Assembly: GCF_900111485.1 (NCBI RefSeq)
Contig: NZ_FOIC01000011.1
Coordinates: forward strand, 40,933 to 104,932
Direction of reading: 5' to 3'
DNA length: 64,000 nt
DNA from: Natrinema hispanicum
Lineage (GTDB): Archaea > Halobacteriota > Halobacteria > Halobacteriales > Natrialbaceae
In this document: positions 15,929 to 24,483 of the stretch, piece by piece
How the letters are laid out: the number at the start of each line of letters is the position of its first letter
Numbering within the stretch: position 1 is the stretch's first letter
Position numbers and translations under genes: made by a program
The notes under the pieces: generated by a model
The model's input: the letters and a program-made list of their open reading frames with translations, nothing else
Databases searched by the model: none
Told to the model about the DNA's origin: nothing

Positions 15929-15950
15929 GATATGATAGCTCGTCTGCGAA

Positions 15951-15958
15951 TACTTATT
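15951..15958 (-). promoter_or_regulatory. argF: possible internal promoter for argF
   Basis: TACTTATT on the plus strand (AATAAGTA on the minus strand) lies 23-30 nt before the argF ATG at 15928, inside the 32-nt argE-argF gap. The spacing fits a leaderless start. Confidence 0.4.
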
Positions 15959-15960
15959 GG

Positions 15961-17031
15961 TCAGTCTTCACTGAGCGTCCGCGCGACGCGCTCTAAGATC
16001 GCGACCGACTGATCGAACTCCGACAGCGGGAGCCGTTCGTCGGGTGCGTGATCGAGATCGGAGTTGCCGGGACCGTAGGTGACCATCGGACAGTCCCAGG
16101 CTCCAGCGTAGATGTTCATGTCGCTGGTGCCGGTCTTTCGCACCAGACGCGGATCAGCGCCTTCCTTGCGGATAGCGACGCGGAACGCCCGAGCGACCTC
16201 CGTTCGCGGGCTCATCATCACCGGCGGCACCTTGTCCTTCCAGGTGACGGTCCCGACCTCGAGTTCGGCTTCCGCTGCTTCGCGGACGGTCTCGACGTCG
16301 AGTGCCGGCGGCACGCGCAACTGGACGTCCATCGTCGCCTCGACGGAGAGGCCGTCCTCGCTGACGCCGCCTTCGATGTCGACCGGCTTGGTCGTTACCT
16401 GCTCGAAGATCGGTTCGTACTCGTCGCCCTCGAAGCGCTCCTCGACGGCCGACCACCAGCGAACGGCGTGTTGGATCGCGTTCGGGTCCGGCCGTGAGGT
16501 ATGGCCGGACTCGCTTGTCGCGACGTACGTGCCGGCGATCAGGCCGCGATAGCCGAGCGTGATCCCGTCGGCCCCGGAGGGCTCGCCGTTGACGACGGCG
16601 TCCGGAGACTCGTCTCGGTCGTCGACCAGATAGCGCGACCCCTTCGAGTCGACTTCTTCGCCGACGACACCAACGAAGGAAACGCCGGTGCGGACGGCCG
16701 CAGCCGCCATCGCGGCGAGCGGGCCGGTCGCGTCAACGCTGCCACGACCCCAGAGGATCTCGTCGTCGCCAGTATCTTCGACCTCGACGGGGATGTCTCC
16801 CGGTACGGTGTCGATGTGTGAGGTCAACAACACGGCGTCGTCCGCTGGCGCGCGAACGTTCCCGACCGCGTCGATCCAGACCTCGCGATCGTGGGCCTCG
16901 AAGAAGTCCACGAGGCGTTTGGCCGCCTCGCGTTCCTCGCGGGTCGGGGAAGGGATCGAGACGAGATCGACCAGCAGGTCTCGAGCCTCCTCGAGCGAGA
17001 CGTCCGTCGGGTCGCCCGTGCTCGCGTTCAT
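15961..17031 (-). CDS. argE: LysW-ornithine (acetyl-lysine/ornithine type) hydrolase
   Basis: 356 residues, M20/LysK-type metallopeptidase. The zinc-binding His-Asp motif is TSHIDTVPGDIPV, the bridging Asp/Glu region includes WGRGSVDATGPLAAM, and the catalytic GEEVDSKGS follows. It should release ornithine from the C-terminal Glu of the LysW carrier. Its ATG overlaps the argD stop by 4 nt (ATGA), which indicates translational coupling. Annotated relatives are called LysK or ArgE; since haloarchaea generally make lysine by the diaminopimelate route, an arginine role is the more likely one (inference). Confidence 0.93.
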   Translation of the reverse strand: MNASTGDPTDVSLEEARDLLVDLVSIPSPTREEREAAKRLVDFFEAHDREVWIDAVGNVRAPADDAVLLTSHIDTVPGDIPVEVEDTGDDEILWGRGSVDATGPLAAMAAAAVRTGVSFVGVVGEEVDSKGSRYLVDDRDESPDAVVNGEPSGADGITLGYRGLIAGTYVATSESGHTSRPDPNAIQHAVRWWSAVEERFEGDEYEPIFEQVTTKPVDIEGGVSEDGLSVEATMDVQLRVPPALDVETVREAAEAELEVGTVTWKDKVPPVMMSPRTEVARAFRVAIRKEGADPRLVRKTGTSDMNIYAGAWDCPMVTYGPGNSDLDHAPDERLPLSEFDQSVAILERVARTLSED

Positions 17032-18176
17032 GATTCGGAGTCGGGTGCAATGACCGCGCCCAGCGCGTCCACGAGTTGGTCCGCCCCGTCTTTGTCGATC
17101 ACCAGCGGCGGCAGCAGACGCAGGACGGTTCGACCCGCCGGCAGCGCCAGCACCTGGTGGTTCATCGCGAGGTCACGGGCGACGCGGTTCGCCCCCCGCT
17201 TCAACTCGATGCCGACGAGCAGTCCCTCACCGCGGACCTCACGCACCTCGTCACCGAGCGTTGCCTCGAGTTCCGTTGTGAGATAGTCGCCCATCGCAGC
17301 GGCGTGGGCAGGCCACTCCTCTTCGACCAGCGTCGAGATCGTCGCGTGGACCGCTGCGGTGACGACGGGGCCACCGCTGAAGGTCGAATTGTGCGAGGCC
17401 GCGCCGTCGGCGATCCAGTCCCGAACCGCGACGCCGCCGATCGGGAGGCCGTTGCCGAGGCCTTTTGCGGTCGTGAGGATATCGGGGGTGACGCCCGCGT
17501 TCTGGCAGGCCCACATCGACCCCGTCCGTCCCATTCCGGTCTGGACCTCGTCGAAGACGAGCGCCGCGCCGGCCTCGTCGGTACATTCGCGGGCGGTCTC
17601 GAGGTAGCCCGCAGGCGGAACGTTGATTCCACCTTCGCCCTGGATCGGTTCCAAGATGACGGCCGCGGTCTCGTCGTCGACAGCGGCCGCGAGCTCCTCG
17701 CCGTCACCGTAGGGGACGAACTCCACGTCGCCGGCAAGGGGCTCGAACGGCTTCTTATACTTGTCCTTCCAGGTCGCCGCGAGCGACCCCATCGTCCGGC
17801 CGTGGAACGAGCGGGTCGCAGCGACGATCTTCGATTCGCCGGTTGCCGACCGGGCAAACTTCAGTGCGGCCTCGTTGGCCTCAGTGCCGGAGTTACAGAA
17901 CCAGGCTTGATCGAGGCCGTCCGGTGTCGACGCGACGAGGGCCGCGTAGGCGTCCTCGCGCGACTGGACGGGATAGGACGAGTCGACGAACGTCAGGTCG
18001 GCGACCTGTTCGGTGACCGCGTCGACGACTGCGGGGTGAGAGTGGCCGAGCGGCGTACAGGCGTAGCTCGCGCCGGCGTCGATGTACTCCGTCCCGTCGG
18101 AGGTGTAGAGGTATGGCCCCTCACCGCGCTCGATGCCGATCGGCTTACTGCCGGAGACGAAATCGAGGTCGCTCAT
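17028..18176 (-). CDS. argD: LysW-glutamate semialdehyde (acetylornithine type) aminotransferase
   Basis: 382 residues, class III PLP aminotransferase. Recognisable parts are FCNSGTEANEAALKFAR (PLP phosphate-binding), FHGRTMGSLAATWK, LVFDEVQTGMGRTG (the DExQ motif, Asp to the PLP ring) and the Schiff-base Lys in TTAKGLGNGLPIGG. It aminates the LysW-bound glutamate semialdehyde to LysW-ornithine. It overlaps argB by 4 nt and argE by 4 nt, so the three are almost surely co-translated. Confidence 0.95.
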   Translation of the reverse strand: MSDLDFVSGSKPIGIERGEGPYLYTSDGTEYIDAGASYACTPLGHSHPAVVDAVTEQVADLTFVDSSYPVQSREDAYAALVASTPDGLDQAWFCNSGTEANEAALKFARSATGESKIVAATRSFHGRTMGSLAATWKDKYKKPFEPLAGDVEFVPYGDGEELAAAVDDETAAVILEPIQGEGGINVPPAGYLETARECTDEAGAALVFDEVQTGMGRTGSMWACQNAGVTPDILTTAKGLGNGLPIGGVAVRDWIADGAASHNSTFSGGPVVTAAVHATISTLVEEEWPAHAAAMGDYLTTELEATLGDEVREVRGEGLLVGIELKRGANRVARDLAMNHQVLALPAGRTVLRLLPPLVIDKDGADQLVDALGAVIAPDSES

Positions 18177-19039
18177 TCTGCGGCCTCCGTTTCAGCGTCG
18201 TCTTCGTCCGCGAGCACGCCGGGCTCGAGCGTTGTCCCCTCGCCCGCGAGCGCGCTCGAGATTGGTTCGTCCGCGTTCGCGTCCGCAACGACGACCGAGG
18301 ACGCGCCGCCTGCGAGTGCCTCCTCGGCGGCCATGACCTTCTTCGTCATGAAGCCCTCGGCAGCGTCTTTGACACCCTCGAATTCTGCGGGTGTGGTGGC
18401 CGACTCGATCTTGGTCGCCTCGTCGTCGGGGTCCTCGTAGACGCCCGAGACGTCGGTGAGCAAGACGAGATCGGCCTCGAGTGCGCCGGCGATCGCCGCT
18501 GCAGCGCGGTCGGCATCGGCGTTGACCGCGGTGTAGCCGCCCGACTTCTCCTTGCCCAGGATCGGGACCGAGACGACGGGCGTGTAGCCACCCGCAAGAG
18601 TCGTCTCGAGCAAGTCGGCGTTGACCGACTCGATTTTCCCCGAGTGGTCGCCGCGTTTGATCTTCTTTTTGCCGTCTTCTTTGACGCGGACGGCTGACTT
18701 GCGTTTGCCAGAAAGCAGTTTGCCGTCGGTACCCGAGAGACCGACTGCGTCGACGCCCTCGTTGTGCAGGCTCTCGACCAGATCGGTGTTGAGCTTGCCG
18801 GGCATCACCATCTTGAAGACGTCCATGGTGCGCTCGTCGGTAAAGCGCCCAACCACTCCGCCTGGCGTCTCGACGTAGGTGGGCTCCTCGCCGAGTTCTT
18901 CTAAGGTCTCGTCGACGGCGGTCGAGCCGCCGTGTGTGAGGACGACGTCTTCGCCGTCCTCGACGAGACTCGCAACGTCGGCGAGTGCGCCTTCGGGATC
19001 GACAGCACGTGCGCCGCCGATCTTGACAACAGTTGTCAT
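18173..19039 (-). CDS. argB: LysW-glutamate kinase (acetylglutamate kinase type)
   Basis: 288 residues, amino-acid kinase fold. It starts MTTVVKIGGARAVDPEG (nucleotide-binding GG with Lys) and contains LTHGGSTAVDETLEELG, the substrate-binding GRFTDERTMDVFKMVMPGK and the C-terminal LLTDVSGVYEDPDDE. It phosphorylates the gamma-carboxyl of the LysW-bound glutamate. An unusually long basic segment, RKSAVRVKEDGKKKIKRGDH (residues about 116-135), is typical of the archaeal LysZ type. It abuts argC with no gap and overlaps argD. Confidence 0.94.
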   Translation of the reverse strand: MTTVVKIGGARAVDPEGALADVASLVEDGEDVVLTHGGSTAVDETLEELGEEPTYVETPGGVVGRFTDERTMDVFKMVMPGKLNTDLVESLHNEGVDAVGLSGTDGKLLSGKRKSAVRVKEDGKKKIKRGDHSGKIESVNADLLETTLAGGYTPVVSVPILGKEKSGGYTAVNADADRAAAAIAGALEADLVLLTDVSGVYEDPDDEATKIESATTPAEFEGVKDAAEGFMTKKVMAAEEALAGGASSVVVADANADEPISSALAGEGTTLEPGVLADEDDAETEAAE

Positions 19040-20086
19040 CTACGGTGCCCCCACGGGGTGGAGTCCCGTAAACTCGAGTCCAGCCGTCTCCTCGAAGCCC
19101 AGCGCGATGTTGGCGGCATGAACCGCCTGGCCCGCGGAGCCTTTCATCATGTTGTCGATGGCAGAGAAGACGACGATGCGTTTGTTCGACGGGTCGAGTT
19201 CGAAGCCGACCTCGGCGACGTTGGTCCCCGCAACCGACTTCGGTTCGGGGTAGCGGTAGACGCCGGAGCCGCCGGCGGCCATGCGGACGAACGGCTCGTC
19301 CTCGTAGCAGCCGCGATACGCTTGCCAGAGGTCGCCCTTCGAGACGGGGCCCGACGGGAAGACGTGACTCGTCGCACTCGCACCGCGGATCATGTCCACG
19401 GCGTGGCAGGTAAAGGACACCGAGGTGCCGAGGAACTGCTCGATCTCGGCCTCGTGGCGGTGGCCCGTCGGCGCGTACGGGCGAACGACGCCCGAGCGCT
19501 CGGGGTGGCTCGAGGCCTCGCCGCCGCCGGCTCCCCCTTCCGAGGAACCGACTTTCACGTCGACGACGACCTGTTCGCCGCCCTCTAAGATGCCGTGTTC
19601 GAACAGCGGATAGAGCCCGAGGATCGTCGCGGTGGCGTTACAGCCGCCACCCGCGATGAGGTCTGCACCCGCGAGGTTGTCGCGGTTGATCTCGGGAAGC
19701 GCGTACTCGGCCTTTTCCAAGTACTCGGGGGCTTCGTGGCCATCGTACCACTCGTCGTACTGATCCTCGGTCTCGAGGCGGAAGTCAGCCGAGAGGTCGA
19801 CGACCGTATCCGCGATCTCGAAGAACTCGTCGATCTGGCCCATGGAGACGCCGTGTGGCGTCGCCGCAAAGAGCACGTCGACGGACTCGAGATCGTCGGG
19901 TTCGGTAAAGCGCAGGTCCGTGCTGCGAAGCGGTGGGTGGACGGAGCCGACGCTCTTGCCGGCTTTCGACCGGCTCGTGACCTCCGCGAGTTCGACGTTC
20001 GGGTGGCCCTCGAGCAGGCGTAGGAGTTCGCCGCCGGTAAAGCCGGAGCCACCGATGACGGTCGCGGTGACGGTATCGGCTGCCAT
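19040..20086 (-). CDS. argC: LysW-glutamyl-phosphate reductase (AGPR type)
   Basis: 348 residues. The N-terminal Rossmann fold has VIGGSGFTGGELLRLLEGHP, and the catalytic Cys lies in IAGGGCNATATILGLYPLFE. The C-terminal dimerisation part has the His-containing YAPTGHRHEAEIEQFLG. It reduces the LysW-bound acyl phosphate to the semialdehyde with NADPH. Its start overlaps the argX stop by one base (TGATG), a sign of coupled translation. Confidence 0.95.
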   Translation of the reverse strand: MAADTVTATVIGGSGFTGGELLRLLEGHPNVELAEVTSRSKAGKSVGSVHPPLRSTDLRFTEPDDLESVDVLFAATPHGVSMGQIDEFFEIADTVVDLSADFRLETEDQYDEWYDGHEAPEYLEKAEYALPEINRDNLAGADLIAGGGCNATATILGLYPLFEHGILEGGEQVVVDVKVGSSEGGAGGGEASSHPERSGVVRPYAPTGHRHEAEIEQFLGTSVSFTCHAVDMIRGASATSHVFPSGPVSKGDLWQAYRGCYEDEPFVRMAAGGSGVYRYPEPKSVAGTNVAEVGFELDPSNKRIVVFSAIDNMMKGSAGQAVHAANIALGFEETAGLEFTGLHPVGAP

Positions 20087-20970
20087 CAGGCGCTCACCTC
20101 GAGTTCCGGATCGGCCGCTTTGGCCTTTTCCTCGAGCCAGTCGACGACGGTGCCGGCGACGTCGGTCTCGACGGCCTCGTCGAGCGCTTTGAACTCGACG
20201 GTGTGGTTGACCTCGTGGACGGTGTAGGAATTACCGGTCTCCATGAGGTCGACGCCGAGTAAGCCGCCGCCGACGGCGTCGCTGGCCTTCTGGACGAGGT
20301 CCAGCGCTTCGTCGTCGAGGTCGAAGACGTCCGTCTCCGCACCCTTGGCGGCGTTGGTAATCCAGTGGTCCGACGAGCGAACCATCGCGGCGATCGGCTC
20401 GCCGTCGACCGCGAGCACGCGAATGTCGCGACCCGGTTTCTCGACGAACTCCTGGACGTAGAACACCTTATGCTCGTAGTGGCCCAGCGTCGCCTTGTGC
20501 TCCAAGATGGCTTCGGCGGCCGACTTGGAGTCGATCTTGGCCATTAGACGGCCCCACGAACCCACGACGGGTTTGAGGACGCATGGATAGCCAAAGTCTT
20601 CGATGGCCTCCATCGCGGTCTCTTTCGTGAATGCGACTTTCGTCGCTGGCGTGGGCACGCCCGCTTGCTCGAGCGCGAGGCTGTTTTTCACCTTATCGGC
20701 GCAGATATCCGCCGTCTCGTGGCTGTTGACCACGGGAATCCCGTACGCCTCGAAGAACTGCGTGGCGTACAGGCTGCGACTCGTGGCGAGACAGCGGTCG
20801 ACGACGATATCGAGGTCGGCGAACGCCTCGGGAGCCTCCGAAATGTCGAAGGTCTGCTTGCGAACGTCGATCTTCGTGACCTCGTGGTCACGCTCGCGAA
20901 GCTCGTTCAGCAGGAGCTTCTCGTCTTTTCGAATCCGTGAATAGAGTATGCCTACGTTCACGCGAGCCAC
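20086..20970 (-). CDS. argX: glutamate--LysW ligase (ATP-grasp)
   Basis: 294 residues, RimK/LysX-type ATP-grasp enzyme starting with GTG (MARVNVGILYSRIRKDEKLL). ATP-grasp features are PCVLKPVVGSWGRLMAKIDS, the strand VFYVQEFVEKPGRDIRVLAV, and the metal-binding Glu/Asn near YTVHEVNHTVEFKALDEAV. It joins glutamate (or aminoadipate in lysine-making relatives) to the C-terminal Glu of LysW. The cluster lacks aminoadipate-forming genes, which supports glutamate as substrate (inference). It lies 82 nt downstream of lysW. Confidence 0.92.
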   Translation of the reverse strand: MARVNVGILYSRIRKDEKLLLNELRERDHEVTKIDVRKQTFDISEAPEAFADLDIVVDRCLATSRSLYATQFFEAYGIPVVNSHETADICADKVKNSLALEQAGVPTPATKVAFTKETAMEAIEDFGYPCVLKPVVGSWGRLMAKIDSKSAAEAILEHKATLGHYEHKVFYVQEFVEKPGRDIRVLAVDGEPIAAMVRSSDHWITNAAKGAETDVFDLDDEALDLVQKASDAVGGGLLGVDLMETGNSYTVHEVNHTVEFKALDEAVETDVAGTVVDWLEEKAKAADPELEVSA

Positions 20971-21052
20971 CTCTGAATGGCTGTGAGGAACTCGCTACGA
21001 GCCCCTCGAGTCGTGTGCGCAGCGCGGGCCGGTATCGCGCCCGTCTGCAAGG

Positions 21053-21217
21053 TCACTCACCCCAGTCCTCTTCGAGCTCGGGGGCTCGCTCGAGGACTGG
21101 CGGCTCGGTGTCGACGACTTCCAGCTCGGCACCACAGGTCGTACAGTCAACGATCTCTCCGACTTCCAGATCGTCGTGCAGGGACAGTTCAGCCCCACAC
21201 TCGACGCATTCGGTCAT
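21053..21217 (-). CDS. lysW: amino-group carrier protein LysW
   Basis: 54 residues. Zinc-binding Cys pairs are at Cys4/Cys7 (CVECG) and Cys25/Cys28 (CTTCG), with an acidic body and the diagnostic C-terminal EDWGE, whose last Glu is the attachment point for the growing ornithine. The ATG at 21217 follows a TTAAA-containing box (21245-21250) at leaderless distance. It heads the lysW-argX-argC-argB-argD-argE-argF run, so the carrier is made first. Confidence 0.95.
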   Translation of the reverse strand: MTECVECGAELSLHDDLEVGEIVDCTTCGAELEVVDTEPPVLERAPELEEDWGE

Positions 21218-21244
21218 TGTACTCGCACGTGGGGGCCGCGATCC

Positions 21245-21250
21245 CTTAAA
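21245..21250 (-). promoter_or_regulatory. TATA-like box of lysW operon
   Basis: CTTAAA on the plus strand (TTTAAG on the minus) lies 28-33 nt before the lysW ATG. A further AT-rich tract around 21265-21290 lies upstream. Confidence 0.5.
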
Positions 21251-21357
21251 GCCTTCGAACCTAACAGCAAAATTATACTAACTGCACCCGTCTCTAACGG
21301 ACCGTAGACGCCATCACACCGCAAGTTTACTTTGACATATCATGAAGCGAGTAATTC

Positions 21358-21373
21358 ATCCCCGGACGGGGAT
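21358..21373. terminator. stem-loop after argH (second)
   Basis: ATCCCCG (21358-21364) pairs perfectly with CGGGGAT (21367-21373) around a 2-nt centre. It lies past the argH stop and ahead of the lysW promoter. As drawn the loop is too short for a stable hairpin unless inner pairs open, so it may instead be a protein site. Confidence 0.3.
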
Positions 21374-21379
21374 CGTCGT

Positions 21380-21402
21380 CGGAGTGGTCGGTCACCACTC
21401 CG
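21380..21402 (-). terminator. stem-loop after argH
   Basis: CGGAGTGGT (21380-21388) pairs perfectly over 9 bp with ACCACTCCG (21394-21402) around a 5-nt loop, 26-48 nt past the argH stop. It probably separates the argGH transcript from the lysW transcript. There is no long U-tract, so factor-independent termination is uncertain. Confidence 0.45.
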
Positions 21403-21427
21403 AGTCCTCGGCTGTCGACCCCTGCCC

Positions 21428-22978
21428 TCAGACATAGCCGTTCACCTCCGACCGGAGCGTCTCGTGGGCCGTCTCGAGGGCTGCAGTCAACTCGGCATGT
21501 GCGTCGTCGTCAGTTGCAAGCGCCTCGCGAGCCGTCTCGAGCTGGGCGTCGACCGCCTCGGGAGCGGGGCCGCCCTGTGAGTCGCGGCTTGCGACGCTTT
21601 CGGCCGGGTCGAGTGCATCCTCGACGGCATCGGGATCGACGTGGGCCTCGAGCGACTCGCCGAGAACCTCTTGGGATGCAGCCTCGAGTGCGTCGTAGTC
21701 CGCACCGGTTTCCGCGGCGATCGCGACCAGTTCGTGTGCCGTCCGGAACGGCAACCCGTTCGCAGCCAGCAGGTCTGCGACGCCGGTCGCCGTCGAGAAG
21801 CCCTCGCCGGCTTCCGCGGCGAGCGTCTCCTCGTTCCAGTCGGCCGTTGCGACCGCACCTGCAGCGACTTCGCTTGCCTCCGTTACGGCGTCGACGGTCT
21901 CCCAGGCGTGGGTTGTCGCCCGCTGGAGGTCGCGGTTGTACGCACGTGGCAGGCCCTTGAGCGTCGTCGTCAGCCCCTGGACGCTGCCGGCCGCATCGCC
22001 TGCAACCGCGCGGACGAGTTCCAGCGTGTCCGGGTTCTTCTTCTGGGGCATGATCGACGACGTCGAGGAGTAGTCGTCCGACAACTCGACGAAGCCGCGG
22101 TTCGCGAAGATGATCACGTCCTCTGCGAGTCCCGACAGCGTCGTCGCGTGCGTCGACAGCGCCTGAACCGTCTCGAGCAGGAAATCCCGGCTCGAGGAGG
22201 CGTCCATCGAATTTTCGACGACGCCGTCGAAGCCAAGCAGATCGGCAGTACGCTCGCGGTCGATGTCGAACGTCGTGCCCGCGAATGCCGCGCCACCCAG
22301 TGGCGACTCGTTGATCCGTTCGTAGGCAGCACACAGGCGTTCGGTGTCGCGGCGAACGGCCCCCTCGTAGGCCAGCGCCCAGTGAGCCACCGTGGTGGGT
22401 TGGGCAGGCTGGAGATGCGTGTAGCCGGGCATGATCGTCTCCCGGTGTTCGTCGGCCACGTCGACGAGCGACTCGCGCAGCGCGAGCGTCGTCTCGATCG
22501 CCTCGAGAACGTCCTCGCGTAAGCGATAGCGGATGCAGGCCGCGACCTCGTCGTTGCGCGAGCGTGCGGTGTGCATCTTCCCGCCGTCCGCGCCGATGCG
22601 TTCGATGACGGCCGTCTCGATGGCTTCGTGGACGTCCTCGCCGTCGGGCAGCGAGTCGTGGCCGTCGACTTCGATCGCGTCGAGGGCGGTCAGAATCTCG
22701 CCGGCGACGTCGTCGGCAATGATCCCTTGCTCGGCGAGCATGACCGTGTGCGCGCGGTCGACCGCGAGATCAGCCTCGAAAATGCGTTCGTCTGCTGCGA
22801 GCGAGGAGAGGAAGCTCCGGGCGGGGCCGCCACTGAAGCGGTCCCGACGGACGACCCCCTCGTCGTCGGTGCCCCCATCAGTGATGACGGGACAGGACTC
22901 GCCACCAGCGGCTCGGCGATCCGACGAGGACTGCGGTCCAGTGAACCACTCGTCGCCGTGAGCGCTCTCCTCGGTCAT
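21428..22978 (-). CDS. argH: argininosuccinate lyase
   Basis: 516 residues; splits argininosuccinate to arginine and fumarate. Signature stretches are MHTARSRNDEVAACIRYRLR, PGYTHLQPAQPTTVAHWALA and the flexible catalytic loop SSTSSIMPQKKNPDTLELVR. The N-terminus carries about 30 extra polar residues before the family core (VVRRDRFSGGPARSF), common in haloarchaeal versions. It lies 2 nt after argG, so the pair is one transcriptional and probably translational unit. Confidence 0.97.
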   Translation of the reverse strand: MTEESAHGDEWFTGPQSSSDRRAAGGESCPVITDGGTDDEGVVRRDRFSGGPARSFLSSLAADERIFEADLAVDRAHTVMLAEQGIIADDVAGEILTALDAIEVDGHDSLPDGEDVHEAIETAVIERIGADGGKMHTARSRNDEVAACIRYRLREDVLEAIETTLALRESLVDVADEHRETIMPGYTHLQPAQPTTVAHWALAYEGAVRRDTERLCAAYERINESPLGGAAFAGTTFDIDRERTADLLGFDGVVENSMDASSSRDFLLETVQALSTHATTLSGLAEDVIIFANRGFVELSDDYSSTSSIMPQKKNPDTLELVRAVAGDAAGSVQGLTTTLKGLPRAYNRDLQRATTHAWETVDAVTEASEVAAGAVATADWNEETLAAEAGEGFSTATGVADLLAANGLPFRTAHELVAIAAETGADYDALEAASQEVLGESLEAHVDPDAVEDALDPAESVASRDSQGGPAPEAVDAQLETAREALATDDDAHAELTAALETAHETLRSEVNGYV

Positions 22979-22980
22979 GG

Positions 22981-24183
22981 TTACTCGTCGTCCTCGTCGT
23001 CGGCGTTCGCAGCGATCGCCTCGTTTGCGAGACGACGCTGGAAGCCGTGATACTTCGCGACGCCGGTGGCGTCTTCCTGCGTGATCTTGCCGACCGTCTC
23101 GGTGTCGAACGACGCATGTTCAGCCGAATAGGCCGCGAAGTCGCTCTCGCGAGCGACCGGACGGGCCTGGCCACCCTCGAAGCGGATCGTCACCGTGCCC
23201 GTGACGCGCTTTTGGGTTTCGGCGATGAAGCCCTCGAGTGCGCTCACGAGCGGTGCGTCGATCAGGCCTTCGTAGGCTTTCTGGGACCACTGCTGGTCGA
23301 TCTGGGTTTTGAACTGGCGCTCTTCCTGCGTGAGGACGAAGCCCTCGAGTGCCTCGTGGGCGGCGAGCAGCGTCGTCGCGCCGGGGTGTTCGTAGTTCTC
23401 GCGGACCTTCAGCCCGAGAATGCGGTCTTCCATCATGTCGGTGCGGCCAACACCGTAGCTGCCAGCGAGGTCGTTGAGATACTCGATGAGTTCGACCGGT
23501 TCGTACTCCTCGCCGTCGACGGCGACGGGGTAGCCGTTCTCGAACGTGATGTCGATTTCCTCGGTCTCGCTGCCGGGCTCGTCGGTCCACGCGTAGATGT
23601 CACGCGGCGGGACATAGCTCGGATCCTCTAAGTCGTCGCCCTCGACCGAGCGGCTCCAGATGTTGGTGTCGATCGACCAGTCACCGCCGCTGCCACCCTC
23701 GACGGGGAGGTCTTTCTCGGCGGCGTACTCCTGTTCCCACTCGCGGGTGAGTCCGAGTTCGCGCACGGGGGCGATGACCTCGAGATCGGAGTCACGCCAG
23801 ACAGCCTCGAAACGAAGTTGGTCGTTGCCCTTGCCCGTACAGCCGTGAGCGATGCCGGTACAGCCCTCTTCCTCTGCGACCTCGAGGATCGCCTCTGCGA
23901 TCACCGGGCGAGCCAGCGCCGTTCCCAGCGGGTAGCCCTGGTAAGTCGCGTTCGCGCGAACGCTGTCAAGACAGAGATCGGCGAACTCCTCTCGGGCGTC
24001 GACGACGTAGTGGTCGAGGCCGAGCGCTTCGGCGGTTTCCTCGGCCTCGTCGAACTCGGAGGCCGGCTGGCCGACGTCGACGGTGACGCCGATGACGTCG
24101 TCGTATCCGTATTCTTCCTCGAGCAGCGGGACACAGACAGTCGTGTCCAGGCCGCCCGAAAACGCAAGTGCCACGCGGGTCAT
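22981..24183 (-). CDS. argG: argininosuccinate synthase
   Basis: 400 residues from the ATG at 24183 (MTRVALAFSGGLDTTVCVPL); SGGLDT is the PP-loop that binds ATP. It joins citrulline and aspartate. The frame also contains a GTG 7 codons upstream (24204), but the TATA-like CTTAAG at 24213-24218 lies only 9 nt before that GTG and 30-35 nt before the ATG, so the ATG is preferred. Other family stretches are GCTGKGNDQLRFE and TDMMEDRILGLKVRENYEHP. The C-terminus ends in an acidic Asp/Glu tail. Confidence 0.96.
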   Translation of the reverse strand: MTRVALAFSGGLDTTVCVPLLEEEYGYDDVIGVTVDVGQPASEFDEAEETAEALGLDHYVVDAREEFADLCLDSVRANATYQGYPLGTALARPVIAEAILEVAEEEGCTGIAHGCTGKGNDQLRFEAVWRDSDLEVIAPVRELGLTREWEQEYAAEKDLPVEGGSGGDWSIDTNIWSRSVEGDDLEDPSYVPPRDIYAWTDEPGSETEEIDITFENGYPVAVDGEEYEPVELIEYLNDLAGSYGVGRTDMMEDRILGLKVRENYEHPGATTLLAAHEALEGFVLTQEERQFKTQIDQQWSQKAYEGLIDAPLVSALEGFIAETQKRVTGTVTIRFEGGQARPVARESDFAAYSAEHASFDTETVGKITQEDATGVAKYHGFQRRLANEAIAANADDEDDE

Positions 24184-24212
24184 ATCGTACTCGAGTGAAC
24201 TCACAGGACGGA

Positions 24213-24218
24213 CTTAAG
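24213..24218 (-). promoter_or_regulatory. TATA-like box of argGH
   Basis: CTTAAG, palindromic, centred about 33 nt before the ATG at 24183. This spacing decides the argG start in favour of the internal ATG. Confidence 0.5.
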
Positions 24219-24483
24219 CTCATTGGTTTCAATCCCGCAAAATATCGGTAGAGCGACTGCTAACCGAAAATACTGCAGTTTCGGGAACGTTGAAACGAAC
24301 CGGATCGGGGAAGGAGTAGAGTACGGGCTCAAAGGCCCGGTCGGAATCGCCGCGGTCGTCGCCGAGCGACGGTCCCGTCGGTACCGGAAAGGGCGAGTGT
24401 GGTGCCGACGGTCTGGCTCATTGTCTGAGTACTGCGAACCCACAGTATTAAAACCTGCTACATCGCCGTCACAGGGCGGGAAC

